DNA of 64,000 bases from an uncultured Clostridia bacterium (GTDB lineage: Bacteria; Bacillota; Clostridia; Lachnospirales; CAMZNU01): contig CAMZNU010000012.1 in NCBI GenBank assembly GCA_947313885.1, forward strand, positions 17,334-81,333, read 5' to 3'. How positions within the stretch are numbered: position 1 is the first letter of the stretch; each line of letters opens with the position of its first letter. Below the pieces are notes generated by a model. The model was not told the origin of the DNA and made no database searches. It saw nothing but the letters and a program-made list of their open reading frames with translations. Of this stretch, positions 47,789 to 56,700 are shown one piece after another. Made by a program: the position numbers and the translations under genes.

Positions 47789-48253
47789 TTACTGTAAATT
47801 TTCTTTTATTATAGGTATTGCGTTATTTGTAAAAAAGTCTGTGACATAGTCATTCCAACTATCATCTATAGACCTATTTAGGGAAAAGTTTTTTTCTGTT
47901 AAGGAAGTTGTAAATATTACTTCTTTGTTTTCATATTTCATATTTAAAATACAACTTTTAGCATTTTCATTTATAATGTCATTTTGAGTTTCTGGAAGTA
48001 TAAAAGTAATTAATATTTTTTCAGGTGCTTTTTTACTGCGTATCACATCACGTAATAATGGTTGTAGTATCTCCCATGCTATATAATTACCTTCACTTTC
48101 TAAAAAATCCTTGCTTACCTTGCAATCATAAGAAACATTTATAAAGCTAGTAACTTGTGCTTTAACAACATTAAATGAATAAAAATTGCTATTAACTAAC
48201 AACAATTTCATAAATAGTTTTAAATCTTTTTCCAAAACTTTGAAAAGCAACAT
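47789..48253 (-). CDS. DUF5721-like protein of unknown function
   Basis: This 154-residue soluble protein contains no membrane helix or known motif. Its pattern (FMKLLLVNSNFYSFNVVKAQV, WEILQPLLRDVIRSKKAPEKILITFILP, then NRSIDDSWNDYVTDFFTNNAI) matches my memory of the DUF5721 family, seen mostly in Lachnospiraceae-type Clostridia. That match is from memory and needs a profile search. It shares the minus strand with htpG and lies upstream of it, so it may belong to the same operon. Confidence 0.65.
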   Translation of the reverse strand: MLLFKVLEKDLKLFMKLLLVNSNFYSFNVVKAQVTSFINVSYDCKVSKDFLESEGNYIAWEILQPLLRDVIRSKKAPEKILITFILPETQNDIINENAKSCILNMKYENKEVIFTTSLTEKNFSLNRSIDDSWNDYVTDFFTNNAIPIIKENLQ

Positions 48254-48384
48254 AATAAACTCCTTATATTCTACATTGAAAATTCCCTGTTTTTATGGTA
48301 CATTAAACTATAAAATATTTCAATAAAAATTATTTAAATATTAAAAAATATATAATCGGATTTTACATTATAGGAGATGATACT

Positions 48385-50037
48385 TTGAAAAATGATAAAA
48401 AAGAACTAACAGACACTAACTTCATAATACGTAATATTATGATTGACCTAGGTGACAATATGAATAAAGTTCATACTCGTTTCCCTCCAGAACCAAATGG
48501 TTTTTTGCATATAGGACATGCTAAAAGCATAATTTTAAATTATGGTATTGCTAAAACATATGGAGGTAATTTTAATTTAAGGTTTGATGATACAAATCCT
48601 GCTAAAGAAAATGAAATGTATGTAGCTAGTATAAAAGAAGATGTTAGTTGGCTAGGTGCTAAATTTGAAGACAGACTATTTTATGCATCAAACTATTTCG
48701 ATACTATGTATGAAATAGCTATTAAATTAATAAAAGAAAACAAAGCTTTTGTATGCGACCTAACGGGAGATGAAATTCGTGAATATAGAGGCTCATTGTT
48801 TGAAGCTGGTAAAAAAAGTCCTTATTATTCTAGAACTATAGAAGAAAACTTAGAACTATTTAAAGCTATGAAAGAAGGAAAATTTGCTGATGGTGAAAAG
48901 ACATTAAGAGCCAAAATAGATATGTCATCACCTAATATAAATATGCGTGATCCCGTTATATACAGAATTGCACATATAGACCATCACAACACAGGTAATA
49001 AATGGTGTATATATCCAACTTATGATTATGCGCATTCTTTAGAAGATTGTATTGAAGGCATAACGCATTCTATATGCACTCTTGAGTTTGAAGACCATAG
49101 ACCTTTATATAACTGGGTAGTGGAAAATAGTGGATTACCATCTAAACCGCGACAAATGGAATTTGCTAAATTAAATATAACGAATACGATTATGGGAAAA
49201 AGACATATAAAAGAACTAGTAGACAATGGGGAAGTAGATGGATGGGATGACCCACGACTTGCAACGATATCGGGATTAAGAAGACGTGGATATACAAAAG
49301 AAGCTATATGGGATTTTTGTGACAAAATAGGTGTGAGCAAGGCAGATAGTGTAGTTGATGTCGAGCTTTTAGAATATTGCATACGTGAAGATTTAAAAAA
49401 CAGAAGCCAAAGTATTATGGCAGTAGTAGATCCTTTAAAAGTAGTCATTACTAATTATGATGAAAATAAAACAGAAATGCTATTAATTGAAAATAACGGC
49501 GTTAATGAGGAAATGGGAAAAAGAGAAGTACCTTTTAGCCGTGAAATATATATTGAGAGAGAAGATTTTAAGGAAAATGCATCTAATAAATTTTTTAGAC
49601 TTACAAATGGAAAAGAAGTTAGGTTAAAAGGTGCATACTTTATTAAGTGTAATGAAGTTATTAAAGATGATGACGGCAATATAATAGAGTTGCGTGTTAC
49701 TTATGATGTCGAAACAAAAAGTGGTTCTGGTTTTACAGGTAGAAAAGTTAAAGGTACTATTCATTGGGTAAGTTTAAAGCATGCTATAACGGCAGAAGCT
49801 AGATTTTTTGATTATTTATTAATAGAAGATGAAAAAACTAAAGAAATTGTTAAAAATAAAGAAACTCTAAAAATATTAAATAATGTTAAAATCGAAAAAA
49901 GTGTATTAGATTACCCTAATGATACAAAATTTCAATTTATTAGAAACGGTTATTTTTGCATAGACAATAAATTAAGTGATGATAAACTAATATTTAATAG
50001 AACGGTTTCGCTAAAAAATAAATTTAAAAGAAAGTAG
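48385..50037 (+). CDS. glnS: Glutaminyl-tRNA synthetase
   Basis: This class I synthetase of 550 residues charges tRNA-Gln directly. The HIGH motif (42-45) lies in [16 protein letters not shown]. The KMSKS counterpart reads TIMGKRHI, where most enzymes have VMSKR. The typical GlnRS stretches [16 protein letters not shown] and [19 protein letters not shown] are present. The start is TTG 48385 with AGGAGA eight bases before it. Many Clostridia instead use the GatCAB route, so a direct GlnRS suggests acquisition at some point in the lineage. No T-box leader is seen upstream. Confidence 0.95.
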   Translation: MKNDKKELTDTNFIIRNIMIDLGDNMNKVHTRFPPEPNGFLHIGHAKSIILNYGIAKTYGGNFNLRFDDTNPAKENEMYVASIKEDVSWLGAKFEDRLFYASNYFDTMYEIAIKLIKENKAFVCDLTGDEIREYRGSLFEAGKKSPYYSRTIEENLELFKAMKEGKFADGEKTLRAKIDMSSPNINMRDPVIYRIAHIDHHNTGNKWCIYPTYDYAHSLEDCIEGITHSICTLEFEDHRPLYNWVVENSGLPSKPRQMEFAKLNITNTIMGKRHIKELVDNGEVDGWDDPRLATISGLRRRGYTKEAIWDFCDKIGVSKADSVVDVELLEYCIREDLKNRSQSIMAVVDPLKVVITNYDENKTEMLLIENNGVNEEMGKREVPFSREIYIEREDFKENASNKFFRLTNGKEVRLKGAYFIKCNEVIKDDDGNIIELRVTYDVETKSGSGFTGRKVKGTIHWVSLKHAITAEARFFDYLLIEDEKTKEIVKNKETLKILNNVKIEKSVLDYPNDTKFQFIRNGYFCIDNKLSDDKLIFNRTVSLKNKFKRK

Positions 50038-50043
50038 GAGTTT

Positions 50044-51906
50044 ATGGCATACAAAGATTTACAAGAATTTATTAGAGTTCTAAAAGAAAAAGATGAACTT
50101 ATAGTTATAGATACAGAAGTTAGTACCGAGTTAGAAATTACAGAAATTACAGATAGAGTATCTAAAAACTATGGTAAAGCTTTACTTTTCACTAATATTA
50201 AAGATAAAAAATATCCTGTATTAATTAATGCAATGGGAACGTATGAACGAATGAGTTTAGCTCTTGGTACAAAAAACTTTAAGGAAATAGAAGAGAGAAT
50301 AGGGGAGTTCATTAAAATTGCTAATTTTGACGGCATTTTAAATAAAGCAAAACACATACCTAAGGTTGCGACATTAATTAATGTTTTGCCAATAAAAGTA
50401 CCTAGAGGTAAATGCCAAGAAGTTATAAATCATAACCCGAATTTACTAGAGTTGCCAGTTTTAAAATGTTGGCCAGAAGATGGTGGTAACTTTATTACAT
50501 TACCTATAGTAATAACAAAAGATCCTATATCAGGTGTTCAAAACATGGGTATGTACAGAATGCAAGTATATGATGAAACATCTACAGGAATGCACTGGCA
50601 TATGCATAAAGACGGAAAAGAAACATATAAAAATCATAAAAAGCTTAAAATAAATAAGATGCCCGTATCTGTTGCATTAGGGTGCGACCCTGCTATAACG
50701 TACTCAGCAACAGCACCATTACCAACGTTTATAGATGAGGTGATGTTTGCAGGTTTTTTAAGGAAAAGATCTGTATCAATGGTTAAGTCTGTAACTAGTA
50801 ATATTTATGTACCATCTAGTGCCGAGTTTGTACTAGAGGGGTATGTAGATGTGACAGAAGAATTAAAAACAGAAGGACCATTTGGCGACCATACAGGTTA
50901 CTACTCAATAGCTGATAAATATCCTATATTTCACGTAACTTGTATTACTCATAGAAAAAAACCAGTGTATCCAACTACGATAGTTGGAAAGCCCCCTATG
51001 GAAGATTGTTATATGGGCAAGGCTACTGAAAAAATATTTTTACCATTAATGAAAATGCAATACCCAGAAATTATAAATATTTCATTTCCATTAGAAGGTG
51101 TATTTCACAACTGTATAATCGTAAGTATTAAAAAATCTTATCCCTTACACGGAAAAAAAATAATGAATTCTATATGGGGATTAGGACAAATGATGTATAC
51201 GAAAATGGTTGTTGTTGTTGACCACACTATAGATGCTAGTAATTATAATGAAGTCATTTGGGAAATCTATAATAATGTAAAAGAAAATAGAGATTTAGTT
51301 TTATCAGAAGGACCATTAGACACATTAGATCACGCATCTAACTTTGCTCATTTTGGTACTAGGCTTGGGATCGACGCTACAGAAAAATGGGATTCAGAAG
51401 GATATGGTTTAAGTAACAACAGTTCAATCAGATTCCCGATAAAAGAACTTAGAAATATCGACGAGAATGTTGTTGTAGATGCTGTTGCGACTTTCAAAAA
51501 TACTCATAAAGAGATATCGGAAATAGAATTTCCTTTTGAATCAATATTCCATAATTGTATCGTTATTAGTATTAAAAAAAATGCACCATTGCAAGGTAAA
51601 AACATTATAGATGACGTTTGGAAAGATGATGTTTTAAAAAATACAAAAATAATTATTATTGTTGATGACACAATTAGTGCAAAAAATTATAGCGAGGTTA
51701 TATGGAAATTATTTAATAATATAGATGTTGAACGTGATTTATTTTTTAATAATTCAAATGATGTACTTAGGGTTAGAGTAGGAATAGATGCTACCAAAAA
51801 AAGAAATGATGAGGGATATAAACGTAAATGGCCAAATGATATCGCAATGTCTAATGAAATAATAGACATTGTAACAAAAAAGTGGGTAAGTTATGGCATT
51901 AGTTGA
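50044..51906 (+). CDS. UbiD family decarboxylase, long form with repeated C-terminal segment (MqnL-like)
   Basis: This 620-residue UbiD-type enzyme needs prenylated FMN made by UbiX. The core has MGMYRMQVYDETSTGMHWH (Arg172), the acidic pair around AEFVLEG (Glu261, Glu265) and TEGPFGDHTGYY. Short UbiD proteins are about 450-500 residues. The extra length comes from a second copy of the C-terminal segment: residues 347-454 (VFHNCIIVSIKK...LGIDAT) reappear at 496-592 (IFHNCIVISIKK...VGIDAT). Long forms are known in futalosine-type menaquinone synthesis. It is followed by UbiA and UbiX. Confidence 0.85.
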   Translation: MAYKDLQEFIRVLKEKDELIVIDTEVSTELEITEITDRVSKNYGKALLFTNIKDKKYPVLINAMGTYERMSLALGTKNFKEIEERIGEFIKIANFDGILNKAKHIPKVATLINVLPIKVPRGKCQEVINHNPNLLELPVLKCWPEDGGNFITLPIVITKDPISGVQNMGMYRMQVYDETSTGMHWHMHKDGKETYKNHKKLKINKMPVSVALGCDPAITYSATAPLPTFIDEVMFAGFLRKRSVSMVKSVTSNIYVPSSAEFVLEGYVDVTEELKTEGPFGDHTGYYSIADKYPIFHVTCITHRKKPVYPTTIVGKPPMEDCYMGKATEKIFLPLMKMQYPEIINISFPLEGVFHNCIIVSIKKSYPLHGKKIMNSIWGLGQMMYTKMVVVVDHTIDASNYNEVIWEIYNNVKENRDLVLSEGPLDTLDHASNFAHFGTRLGIDATEKWDSEGYGLSNNSSIRFPIKELRNIDENVVVDAVATFKNTHKEISEIEFPFESIFHNCIVISIKKNAPLQGKNIIDDVWKDDVLKNTKIIIIVDDTISAKNYSEVIWKLFNNIDVERDLFFNNSNDVLRVRVGIDATKKRNDEGYKRKWPNDIAMSNEIIDIVTKKWVSYGIS

Positions 51907-52768
51907 TAAAGTTTTAAAAAAAATAGTTAATTATAGTAATTTGGTTATGTTCTCACATTTGCTATTCTCTTTAAGCTTCGCTATAACTAGTATGTTTTTA
52001 GCAAGTAGAGGAGTTATATATATAGACAAATTTATATATGCTTTAATTGCACTAGTAAGCGCTAGAACAGGTGCTAACTCTGTAAATAGAGTTATTGATG
52101 TTAAATTTGACACTTTAAATAGTCGTACTAGTGACAGACATATACCCAAAGGCATAGTTTCCATAGGCGAAGCACTATATTTAAGTTTTATATGCTTTAT
52201 AATTTTAATATGGGCAAGTTTTAAACTTTCTTTCATTTGTGGTATTTTATCACCTGTTGCATTGTTTTTCCTTGTAACCTATTCATACACAAAAAGGTTT
52301 ACTTTTATGTGCCATTATTATTTAGGCTTTACTACATCTATTGCACCAGTAGGTGCATACTTGGCAATTACGGGGACATTTGATAGTGTGATACCTTTTG
52401 TATTAGCTACCGCTAATATGTTTTGGGTAGCTGGCTTTGATATTATATACGGTAGTCAAGATGTAAATTTTGATAATGAGCAAGGCTTACACTCTATGTC
52501 TACAAAATTTGGAGTCAAAAAAGCATTGATTATATCAAAAATATCACATATAGTTACGATATTATCATTGTTTAGTTTAGTATTTTTTACTGATTTACTT
52601 GGATACATATATATTTTAGGTGTTTTATTATTATCGCTCCTTTTATTGCTAGAGCATAAGATTTTAAAAATTAAAAATGTCAAAAAATTTAATATCGCAG
52701 CATATTCATTTAATAAAGTTTTTGCTGTATCATTTGTAGTAATATCATTAATTGATATTTATGTTTAG
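51893..52768 (+). CDS. UbiA family prenyltransferase (MqnP-like)
   Basis: This membrane enzyme of 291 residues attaches a polyprenyl chain to an aromatic ring. The first Asp-rich site is NSVNRVIDVKFDTLNSRTSDRHIPKG, in the N-terminal third. The second is AGFDIIYGSQDVNFDNEQGLHSM, which is the pattern of the '4-hydroxybenzoate prenyltransferase-like' group used in futalosine-type menaquinone synthesis. About eight helices are visible. It overlaps the UbiD gene by 14 bases and precedes UbiX by 9 bases. Confidence 0.87.
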   Translation: MALVDKVLKKIVNYSNLVMFSHLLFSLSFAITSMFLASRGVIYIDKFIYALIALVSARTGANSVNRVIDVKFDTLNSRTSDRHIPKGIVSIGEALYLSFICFIILIWASFKLSFICGILSPVALFFLVTYSYTKRFTFMCHYYLGFTTSIAPVGAYLAITGTFDSVIPFVLATANMFWVAGFDIIYGSQDVNFDNEQGLHSMSTKFGVKKALIISKISHIVTILSLFSLVFFTDLLGYIYILGVLLLSLLLLLEHKILKIKNVKKFNIAAYSFNKVFAVSFVVISLIDIYV

Positions 52769-52777
52769 GAGATTTTC

Positions 52778-53362
52778 ATGAAACGAAGGATAATAGTTGG
52801 AATAACTGGAGCTAGTGGTTCTATTTACGCTATAAAATTGGTAGAGGAATTGTACAAAAAAGAAATAGATATATATATTGTCGTTTCAAATGACGGGTTA
52901 CCTGTAATTGAATACGAAACGGGAAAATCAATAGATGAGCATTTAGATAGAATAAAGAAGAGCTACAATAATTATAATATTATGGAACGATTAGATAATG
53001 GTAATTTGTTTGAAAAAATAGCGAGCGGTTCTTTTAAAATGGACGATATGGTAATTGTTCCGTGTAGCATGAATACGGTTGCTAATATTTCAGTAGGTAT
53101 AAGCAATACTTTACTTTTACGTGCTAGTCAAGTAATATTAAAGGAAGGCAAGTGCTTAACATTAGTGCCACGTGAAATGCCGTATAGCACTATAATGTTG
53201 GAAAACTTGACTAAACTATCCAAATCTGGCATTGCTATTTTACCGGCAACACCAGGTTTTTACGGTCATCCAGAAACGATTGATGATTTAGTAAATTTTG
53301 TAGTAGGTAAAATTTTAGATAACTTAAATATAGAAAATGAGATATTTAAGCGTTGGAATTAA
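52778..53362 (+). CDS. ubiX: UbiX-like flavin prenyltransferase
   Basis: This 194-residue enzyme makes prenylated FMN, the cofactor of UbiD. It begins with VGITGASGSIYAIKLVEEL and has the FMN-binding VPCSMNTVANISVGISNTLLLRAS. LVPREMPYSTIMLENL binds the dimethylallyl phosphate, and ILPATPGFYGHPETIDDLV lies near the end. Its place in one operon with UbiD and UbiA supports a quinone role over stand-alone aromatic acid decarboxylation. Confidence 0.94.
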   Translation: MKRRIIVGITGASGSIYAIKLVEELYKKEIDIYIVVSNDGLPVIEYETGKSIDEHLDRIKKSYNNYNIMERLDNGNLFEKIASGSFKMDDMVIVPCSMNTVANISVGISNTLLLRASQVILKEGKCLTLVPREMPYSTIMLENLTKLSKSGIAILPATPGFYGHPETIDDLVNFVVGKILDNLNIENEIFKRWN

Positions 53363-53386
53363 TTATTTTAATAGGAGGAATTTATT

Positions 53387-53722
53387 ATGTTTGGTAATTT
53401 ATTTAAAAATTCAAATGGAGCTAAAAGAATAAGTGGTACAGAAGCTAAAGAAGCCGTAGAAAAAAATAACGCTGTCATTGTTGATGTTAGAGAAGTAAGT
53501 GAATTCAACAGTGGACATATTAAAAATGCATTAAATATCCCTGTAGCAGGTATTGAATTTAATGCAACTAATTTATTAAAAAATAAAGATCAATTTATTA
53601 TAGTACATTGCTTAAGTGGTGGTAGAAGTGCACGTGCTGGGAAAACTTTAGTTTCTTTAGGTTATACTAATGTACATGACTTAGGTGGGATCGGTAATTG
53701 GCCAGAGGCACTTGTTAAATAA
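53387..53722 (+). CDS. Rhodanese-like domain protein
   Basis: This single-domain sulfurtransferase has 111 residues. The active Cys75 sits in VHCLSGGRSA, and the upstream VIVDVREVSEFNSGHIKNALNIP is typical. The loop CLSGGR is the usual six-residue size for sulfur transfer. It follows ubiX by 24 bases and ends the group at a terminator. A role with the quinone genes is not known; it may simply be co-transcribed. Confidence 0.9.
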   Translation: MFGNLFKNSNGAKRISGTEAKEAVEKNNAVIVDVREVSEFNSGHIKNALNIPVAGIEFNATNLLKNKDQFIIVHCLSGGRSARAGKTLVSLGYTNVHDLGGIGNWPEALVK

Positions 53723-53739
53723 TTTATTTTAAAACTTAT

Positions 53740-53773
53740 AAAAACTATAACATTTATGTTATAGTTTTTTTTT
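53740..53773 (+). terminator. Terminator after the ubiDAX-rhodanese group
   Basis: AAAAACTATAACAT pairs with the ATGTTATAGTTTTT arm around a short loop, followed by further T residues. Confidence 0.9.
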
Positions 53774-53798
53774 ATACAAATAATTTTAGAGTACTAGC

Positions 53799-53826
53799 AC
53801 GTAAATAGTAATTCCTTCATATAGTA
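53799..53826 (+). promoter_or_regulatory. Apparent sigma-K (mother-cell) promoter of sigK
   Basis: AC (53799-53800), a 17-base spacer and CATATAGTA (53818-53826) fit the sigma-K pattern AC-N16/17-CATAnnnTA exactly. The -10 also suits sigma-E (CATACAnT) save one base, but no sigma-E -35 is in place. It lies 30 bases before the sigK start. Confidence 0.6.
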
Positions 53827-53856
53827 AAGTAAGATGGTATTGGAGGATTATTTTGT

Positions 53857-54498
53857 ATGAAAATAAAGAGTCTAAATACAACATTTGCAAAACCTTTAAG
53901 TAGTGAGGAAGAACAATATTACTTAGATAGAATGTTTAACGGTGACATATCTGCAAAAGATGAACTAATAGTTAGAAACTTACGGCTAGTCGCACACATT
54001 AGTAAAAAATTTAATTACAATAGTAACTCCCATAGTAACGAAGATTTAATATCTCTTGGAACGGTAGGGCTAATAAAAGGAATAAATTCATTTAAGGCAG
54101 ACAAAAAAACTAAACTATCAACATATTTAAGTAAGTGCATACAAAATGAAATACTAATGAATTTGAGGATTACAAAAAAATACAAAAATGATATTTCTAT
54201 GCAAGAGCCATTAGGTGCAGATAGTGAAGGTCACGAAATTTGCATAGAAGATAAATTAGAAGATAAAAGCGAAAATGTAGAAAAAGAAGTAGAATTACAA
54301 ATAGAGATAGAGAGAATGCTATCTAAAATGTCAGAAACTTTAACGGAAAAAGAATCCTATATTTTAAAATATCGGTATGGAATAGGGGTTAAAGCTTTGA
54401 CCCAGCGTGAGCTAGCCGAAATATTAGGAATATCTAGAAGCTATGTAAGTCGGATAGAAAAAAAATCTTTAGAGAAATTGTATATAGCGATAAAATAA
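53857..54498 (+). CDS. sigK: RNA polymerase sigma factor SigK, uninterrupted and without prosequence
   Basis: This is the late mother-cell sigma factor, 213 residues. Region 2 has LIVRNLRLVAHISKKF and EDLISLGTVGLIKGINSF. Region 4 has LTEKESYILKYRYGIGVKALTQRELAEILGISRSYVSRIEKKSLEKL. The protein starts at MKIKSLNTTFAKPLSSEEE, so it begins about where B. subtilis sigma-K starts after removal of its 20-residue prosequence. ATG 53857 has GGAGGA nine bases upstream. No skin-type element splits the frame. By family knowledge C. difficile sigma-K also lacks a prosequence. Confidence 0.9.
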   Translation: MKIKSLNTTFAKPLSSEEEQYYLDRMFNGDISAKDELIVRNLRLVAHISKKFNYNSNSHSNEDLISLGTVGLIKGINSFKADKKTKLSTYLSKCIQNEILMNLRITKKYKNDISMQEPLGADSEGHEICIEDKLEDKSENVEKEVELQIEIERMLSKMSETLTEKESYILKYRYGIGVKALTQRELAEILGISRSYVSRIEKKSLEKLYIAIK

Positions 54499-54500
54499 AT

Positions 54501-54532
54501 AAAAAAAATGTTAAGATCAAATCTTAACATTC
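54501..54532 (-). terminator. Terminator of the minus-strand ytfJ-engB operon
   Basis: AATGTTAAGAT and ATCTTAACATT form an 11-base stem around CAA. Read on the minus strand it is followed by a run of eight T. On the plus strand no T run follows, so it serves engB mainly. Confidence 0.85.
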
Positions 54533-54539
54533 ATACATA

Positions 54540-55163
54540 TTATTCAACAAATTTTGCTTTATCTTCAATAAATTCATATTTTTCTAGTTTTGAATCTATT
54601 ACGTCCCACAACTTATCTTTACCAATCCTAGTTTGAGTAGAGAAGGGTATTAAAATGTTTTCAGGCGATAAATTCAAATCTTTCTTTAAAACATTTAGAT
54701 GTTTATTCAATTGGCTTCGTTTTAATTTGTCACTTTTAGTAGCAACAACAACGATATCATAATTATAATATTTTAACCAATTATACATTTGTAAATCATT
54801 TCTTCCAGGCTTATGTCTTATATCTATAAGAAAAGCTATCATAGTTAATTCTTTTCTTTTTAATAAATACGATTCTATCATTTTACCCCATTTAGCCGAT
54901 TCACTTTTTGAAATTCTAGCGTAACCATACCCGGGCAAATCTACAAAATGAACCAAATCTTCTATATTATAAAAATTTATAGTCCTTGTTTTTCCTGGAT
55001 TTTGACTTGTACGTGCTAAAGATTTTCTATTTATCATAAGATTAATCAATGATGATTTACCGACATTTGATTTACCGACAAAAGCGACTTCCATTAAATG
55101 ATTGTCTGGATATTGCTCTTTTTTTACGGCTACTGTTCCCAATGTTACATTATTTACGTTCAT
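54540..55163 (-). CDS. engB: Ribosome biogenesis GTP-binding protein EngB (YsxC/YihA)
   Basis: This essential-type GTPase of 207 residues takes part in large ribosomal subunit assembly. G1 is GKSNVGKSS (30-38), G2/switch is GKTRTINFY, G3 is DLPGYGYA and G4 is TKSDKL. The length is standard. It is the last gene of a minus-strand run that begins with the 108-residue unknown protein and includes the YtfJ gene 8 bases upstream. Confidence 0.95.
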   Translation of the reverse strand: MNVNNVTLGTVAVKKEQYPDNHLMEVAFVGKSNVGKSSLINLMINRKSLARTSQNPGKTRTINFYNIEDLVHFVDLPGYGYARISKSESAKWGKMIESYLLKRKELTMIAFLIDIRHKPGRNDLQMYNWLKYYNYDIVVVATKSDKLKRSQLNKHLNVLKKDLNLSPENILIPFSTQTRIGKDKLWDVIDSKLEKYEFIEDKAKFVE

Positions 55164-55171
55164 ATAAACTC

Positions 55172-55564
55172 CTATTGTATGCCATCTTCTTCATATTCGT
55201 TATCACCTTCAAAACCTTCTCTTGAATCATCTTTCTTTTTATCAAGTCCAAATTTACTTAAAATATTTGGAACCATGTCTATTATTTTATTTAAGCTATC
55301 TTGATTTTTAATGTTAACTAGTTGAACCGTATTATTATTTATAACTAAAACTGCTGACGGTTCTAATGAAACGCCTGCACCAACGCCGTATGGTGATTCA
55401 CCTATTTCTTCTTTTTTACCACCACCACCTGAGCCTATTCCTATACTAACATCTATAAATGGAACTATCAAAACTCCATCAACGTTGATGGTTTCACCTA
55501 TAACTGTTTTGCTAGCGATTATACTTTCTAACTCTTTTAATAATTCTGACGAGTGTGTATTCAT
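55172..55564 (-). CDS. ytfJ: Sporulation protein YtfJ
   Basis: This 130-residue member of the GerW/YtfJ family is linked to spore germination. The pattern VIGETINVDGVLIVPFIDVSIGIGSGGGG and GVGAGVSLEPSAVLVINNNTVQLVNI is diagnostic. The C-terminus is acidic (EGFEGDNEYEEDG). The upstream DUF2953 gene ends 2 bases before it, the usual pair order. Confidence 0.93.
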   Translation of the reverse strand: MNTHSSELLKELESIIASKTVIGETINVDGVLIVPFIDVSIGIGSGGGGKKEEIGESPYGVGAGVSLEPSAVLVINNNTVQLVNIKNQDSLNKIIDMVPNILSKFGLDKKKDDSREGFEGDNEYEEDGIQ

Positions 55565-55566
55565 AA

Positions 55567-56370
55567 TTATCTCCTTTTTCTTTTTATAGTTTTAATAAAT
55601 TGAACAAATGTCATGTCTAAGTATCGTAAGTGGTTCCTAAATATTTTTTTAGTATATCCTAAAATACATATAATGATGTGTATTATCGAAATTTTTGAAT
55701 TCAATATTAAATCAAACTCATATATTTCTTCATCCATATTCATTTCAATATTAATAGTTTCGTTACTAAATGGTTTAATAAATGAAACTAATCCGTATAG
55801 GTAACCTATATATTTTTTATTACTGATACCTACAATCCCATCCAATTGAAATTGCTTTACTTTAATATTTTTAAGTATTTTTAATAGAGTATTTTTAAGT
55901 TCTATAATCAATTTTTTTTTATTAGGGTAATTACTCCATATACTTATATAATATTCCGATTTACTTTTTTTACTTTTGAGTTGCTTTTCAAATTTTTTTA
56001 TTTTATTTACCAAATTTAATTTTACTTTACCCATTTTAATCGTTGCTTTATTTTCTGCGTTATATTTCAAATTTTCAATTTGAATACTGTTTTTTGTCTT
56101 ACTATCATTTTTAATTTTTCGCCCCCTTTCTTTATAGGTTAGGGGAGTGTCGTTTTCAAATTTCATTTTAAGTAAATTGAAAAAGTATGTAATAGTAATT
56201 TTATAATTTACATTTTTCAACTGAGGAAATTGTTTACAGCTATTACAACTAGCTGTAATTTTTATATTAATAGGTATAAGTGTTAAAATAAAAATCAACA
56301 GAAGTATAATTGATATTATAGAGAAAATAAAAAGTAGTAAATAACTTAGAGCAATAAAAACAAAATTCAC
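55567..56370 (-). CDS. DUF2953 domain protein (YtfI-like)
   Basis: This 267-residue protein has an N-terminal membrane region (about 1-33, very rich in Leu and Ile) and a basic, otherwise soluble part. The end of the domain (GIVGISNKKYIGYLYGLVSFIKPF...IEMNMDEEIYEFDLILNSKISIIHIIICILGY) fits DUF2953, which is almost always found upstream of YtfJ. The function is unknown, with a presumed role in spores by association. It follows the 108-residue gene by 3 bases. Confidence 0.85.
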   Translation of the reverse strand: MNFVFIALSYLLLFIFSIISIILLLIFILTLIPINIKITASCNSCKQFPQLKNVNYKITITYFFNLLKMKFENDTPLTYKERGRKIKNDSKTKNSIQIENLKYNAENKATIKMGKVKLNLVNKIKKFEKQLKSKKSKSEYYISIWSNYPNKKKLIIELKNTLLKILKNIKVKQFQLDGIVGISNKKYIGYLYGLVSFIKPFSNETINIEMNMDEEIYEFDLILNSKISIIHIIICILGYTKKIFRNHLRYLDMTFVQFIKTIKRKRR

Positions 56371-56373
56371 AAC

Positions 56374-56700
56374 TTATTGCCTCCTTATTTTACTTAAGTA
56401 ATGATTTCTAAAATTATCTAACAATCTATATTTATTAAAATAATCCATTATTATATTACCAGCAAATATTTTACTATCATTTTTTCCTTTACATAACCCT
56501 ATAAAAATAAAATCATTTACATCATAATATTTTTTATTAACTAATTGAGTCGAATGTATTATCTCTAATAAATTTTTACTCTTCTTATTTACGCAAATAC
56601 AATATACGTTATTAACAGAAATTCCTGAAATCAGAATTTTCATAGTTGCCTCTGGATTTGTGACGGTATCACTTATTTGGACATCTCTTATAAACTCCAT
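56374..56700 (-). CDS. Hypothetical protein, first gene of the ytfJ operon
   Basis: This 108-residue protein is not one I recognise. It has no membrane helix or signal peptide. Visible pieces are MEFIRDVQISDTVTNPEATMKILISG, a pair of cysteines (VYCICVNKKSK) and a basic tail. It precedes the DUF2953 gene by 3 bases, so it should be made together with YtfJ. The start ATG is at 56698-56700. The gene looks real by spacing and codon use, but a function cannot be offered. Confidence 0.6.
   Translation of the reverse strand: MEFIRDVQISDTVTNPEATMKILISGISVNNVYCICVNKKSKNLLEIIHSTQLVNKKYYDVNDFIFIGLCKGKNDSKIFAGNIIMDYFNKYRLLDNFRNHYLSKIRRQ

Noticed and set aside
48254..48384. Possible T-box leader upstream of glutaminyl-tRNA synthetase
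   Set aside because: The divergent gap is only 131 bases, has no AGGGTGGNACCGCG-like T-box sequence and no terminator hairpin.
53723..53856. Skin-like insertion or recombination site next to sigK
   Set aside because: The sigK frame is complete and uninterrupted, and no recombinase gene or direct repeat was found near it.
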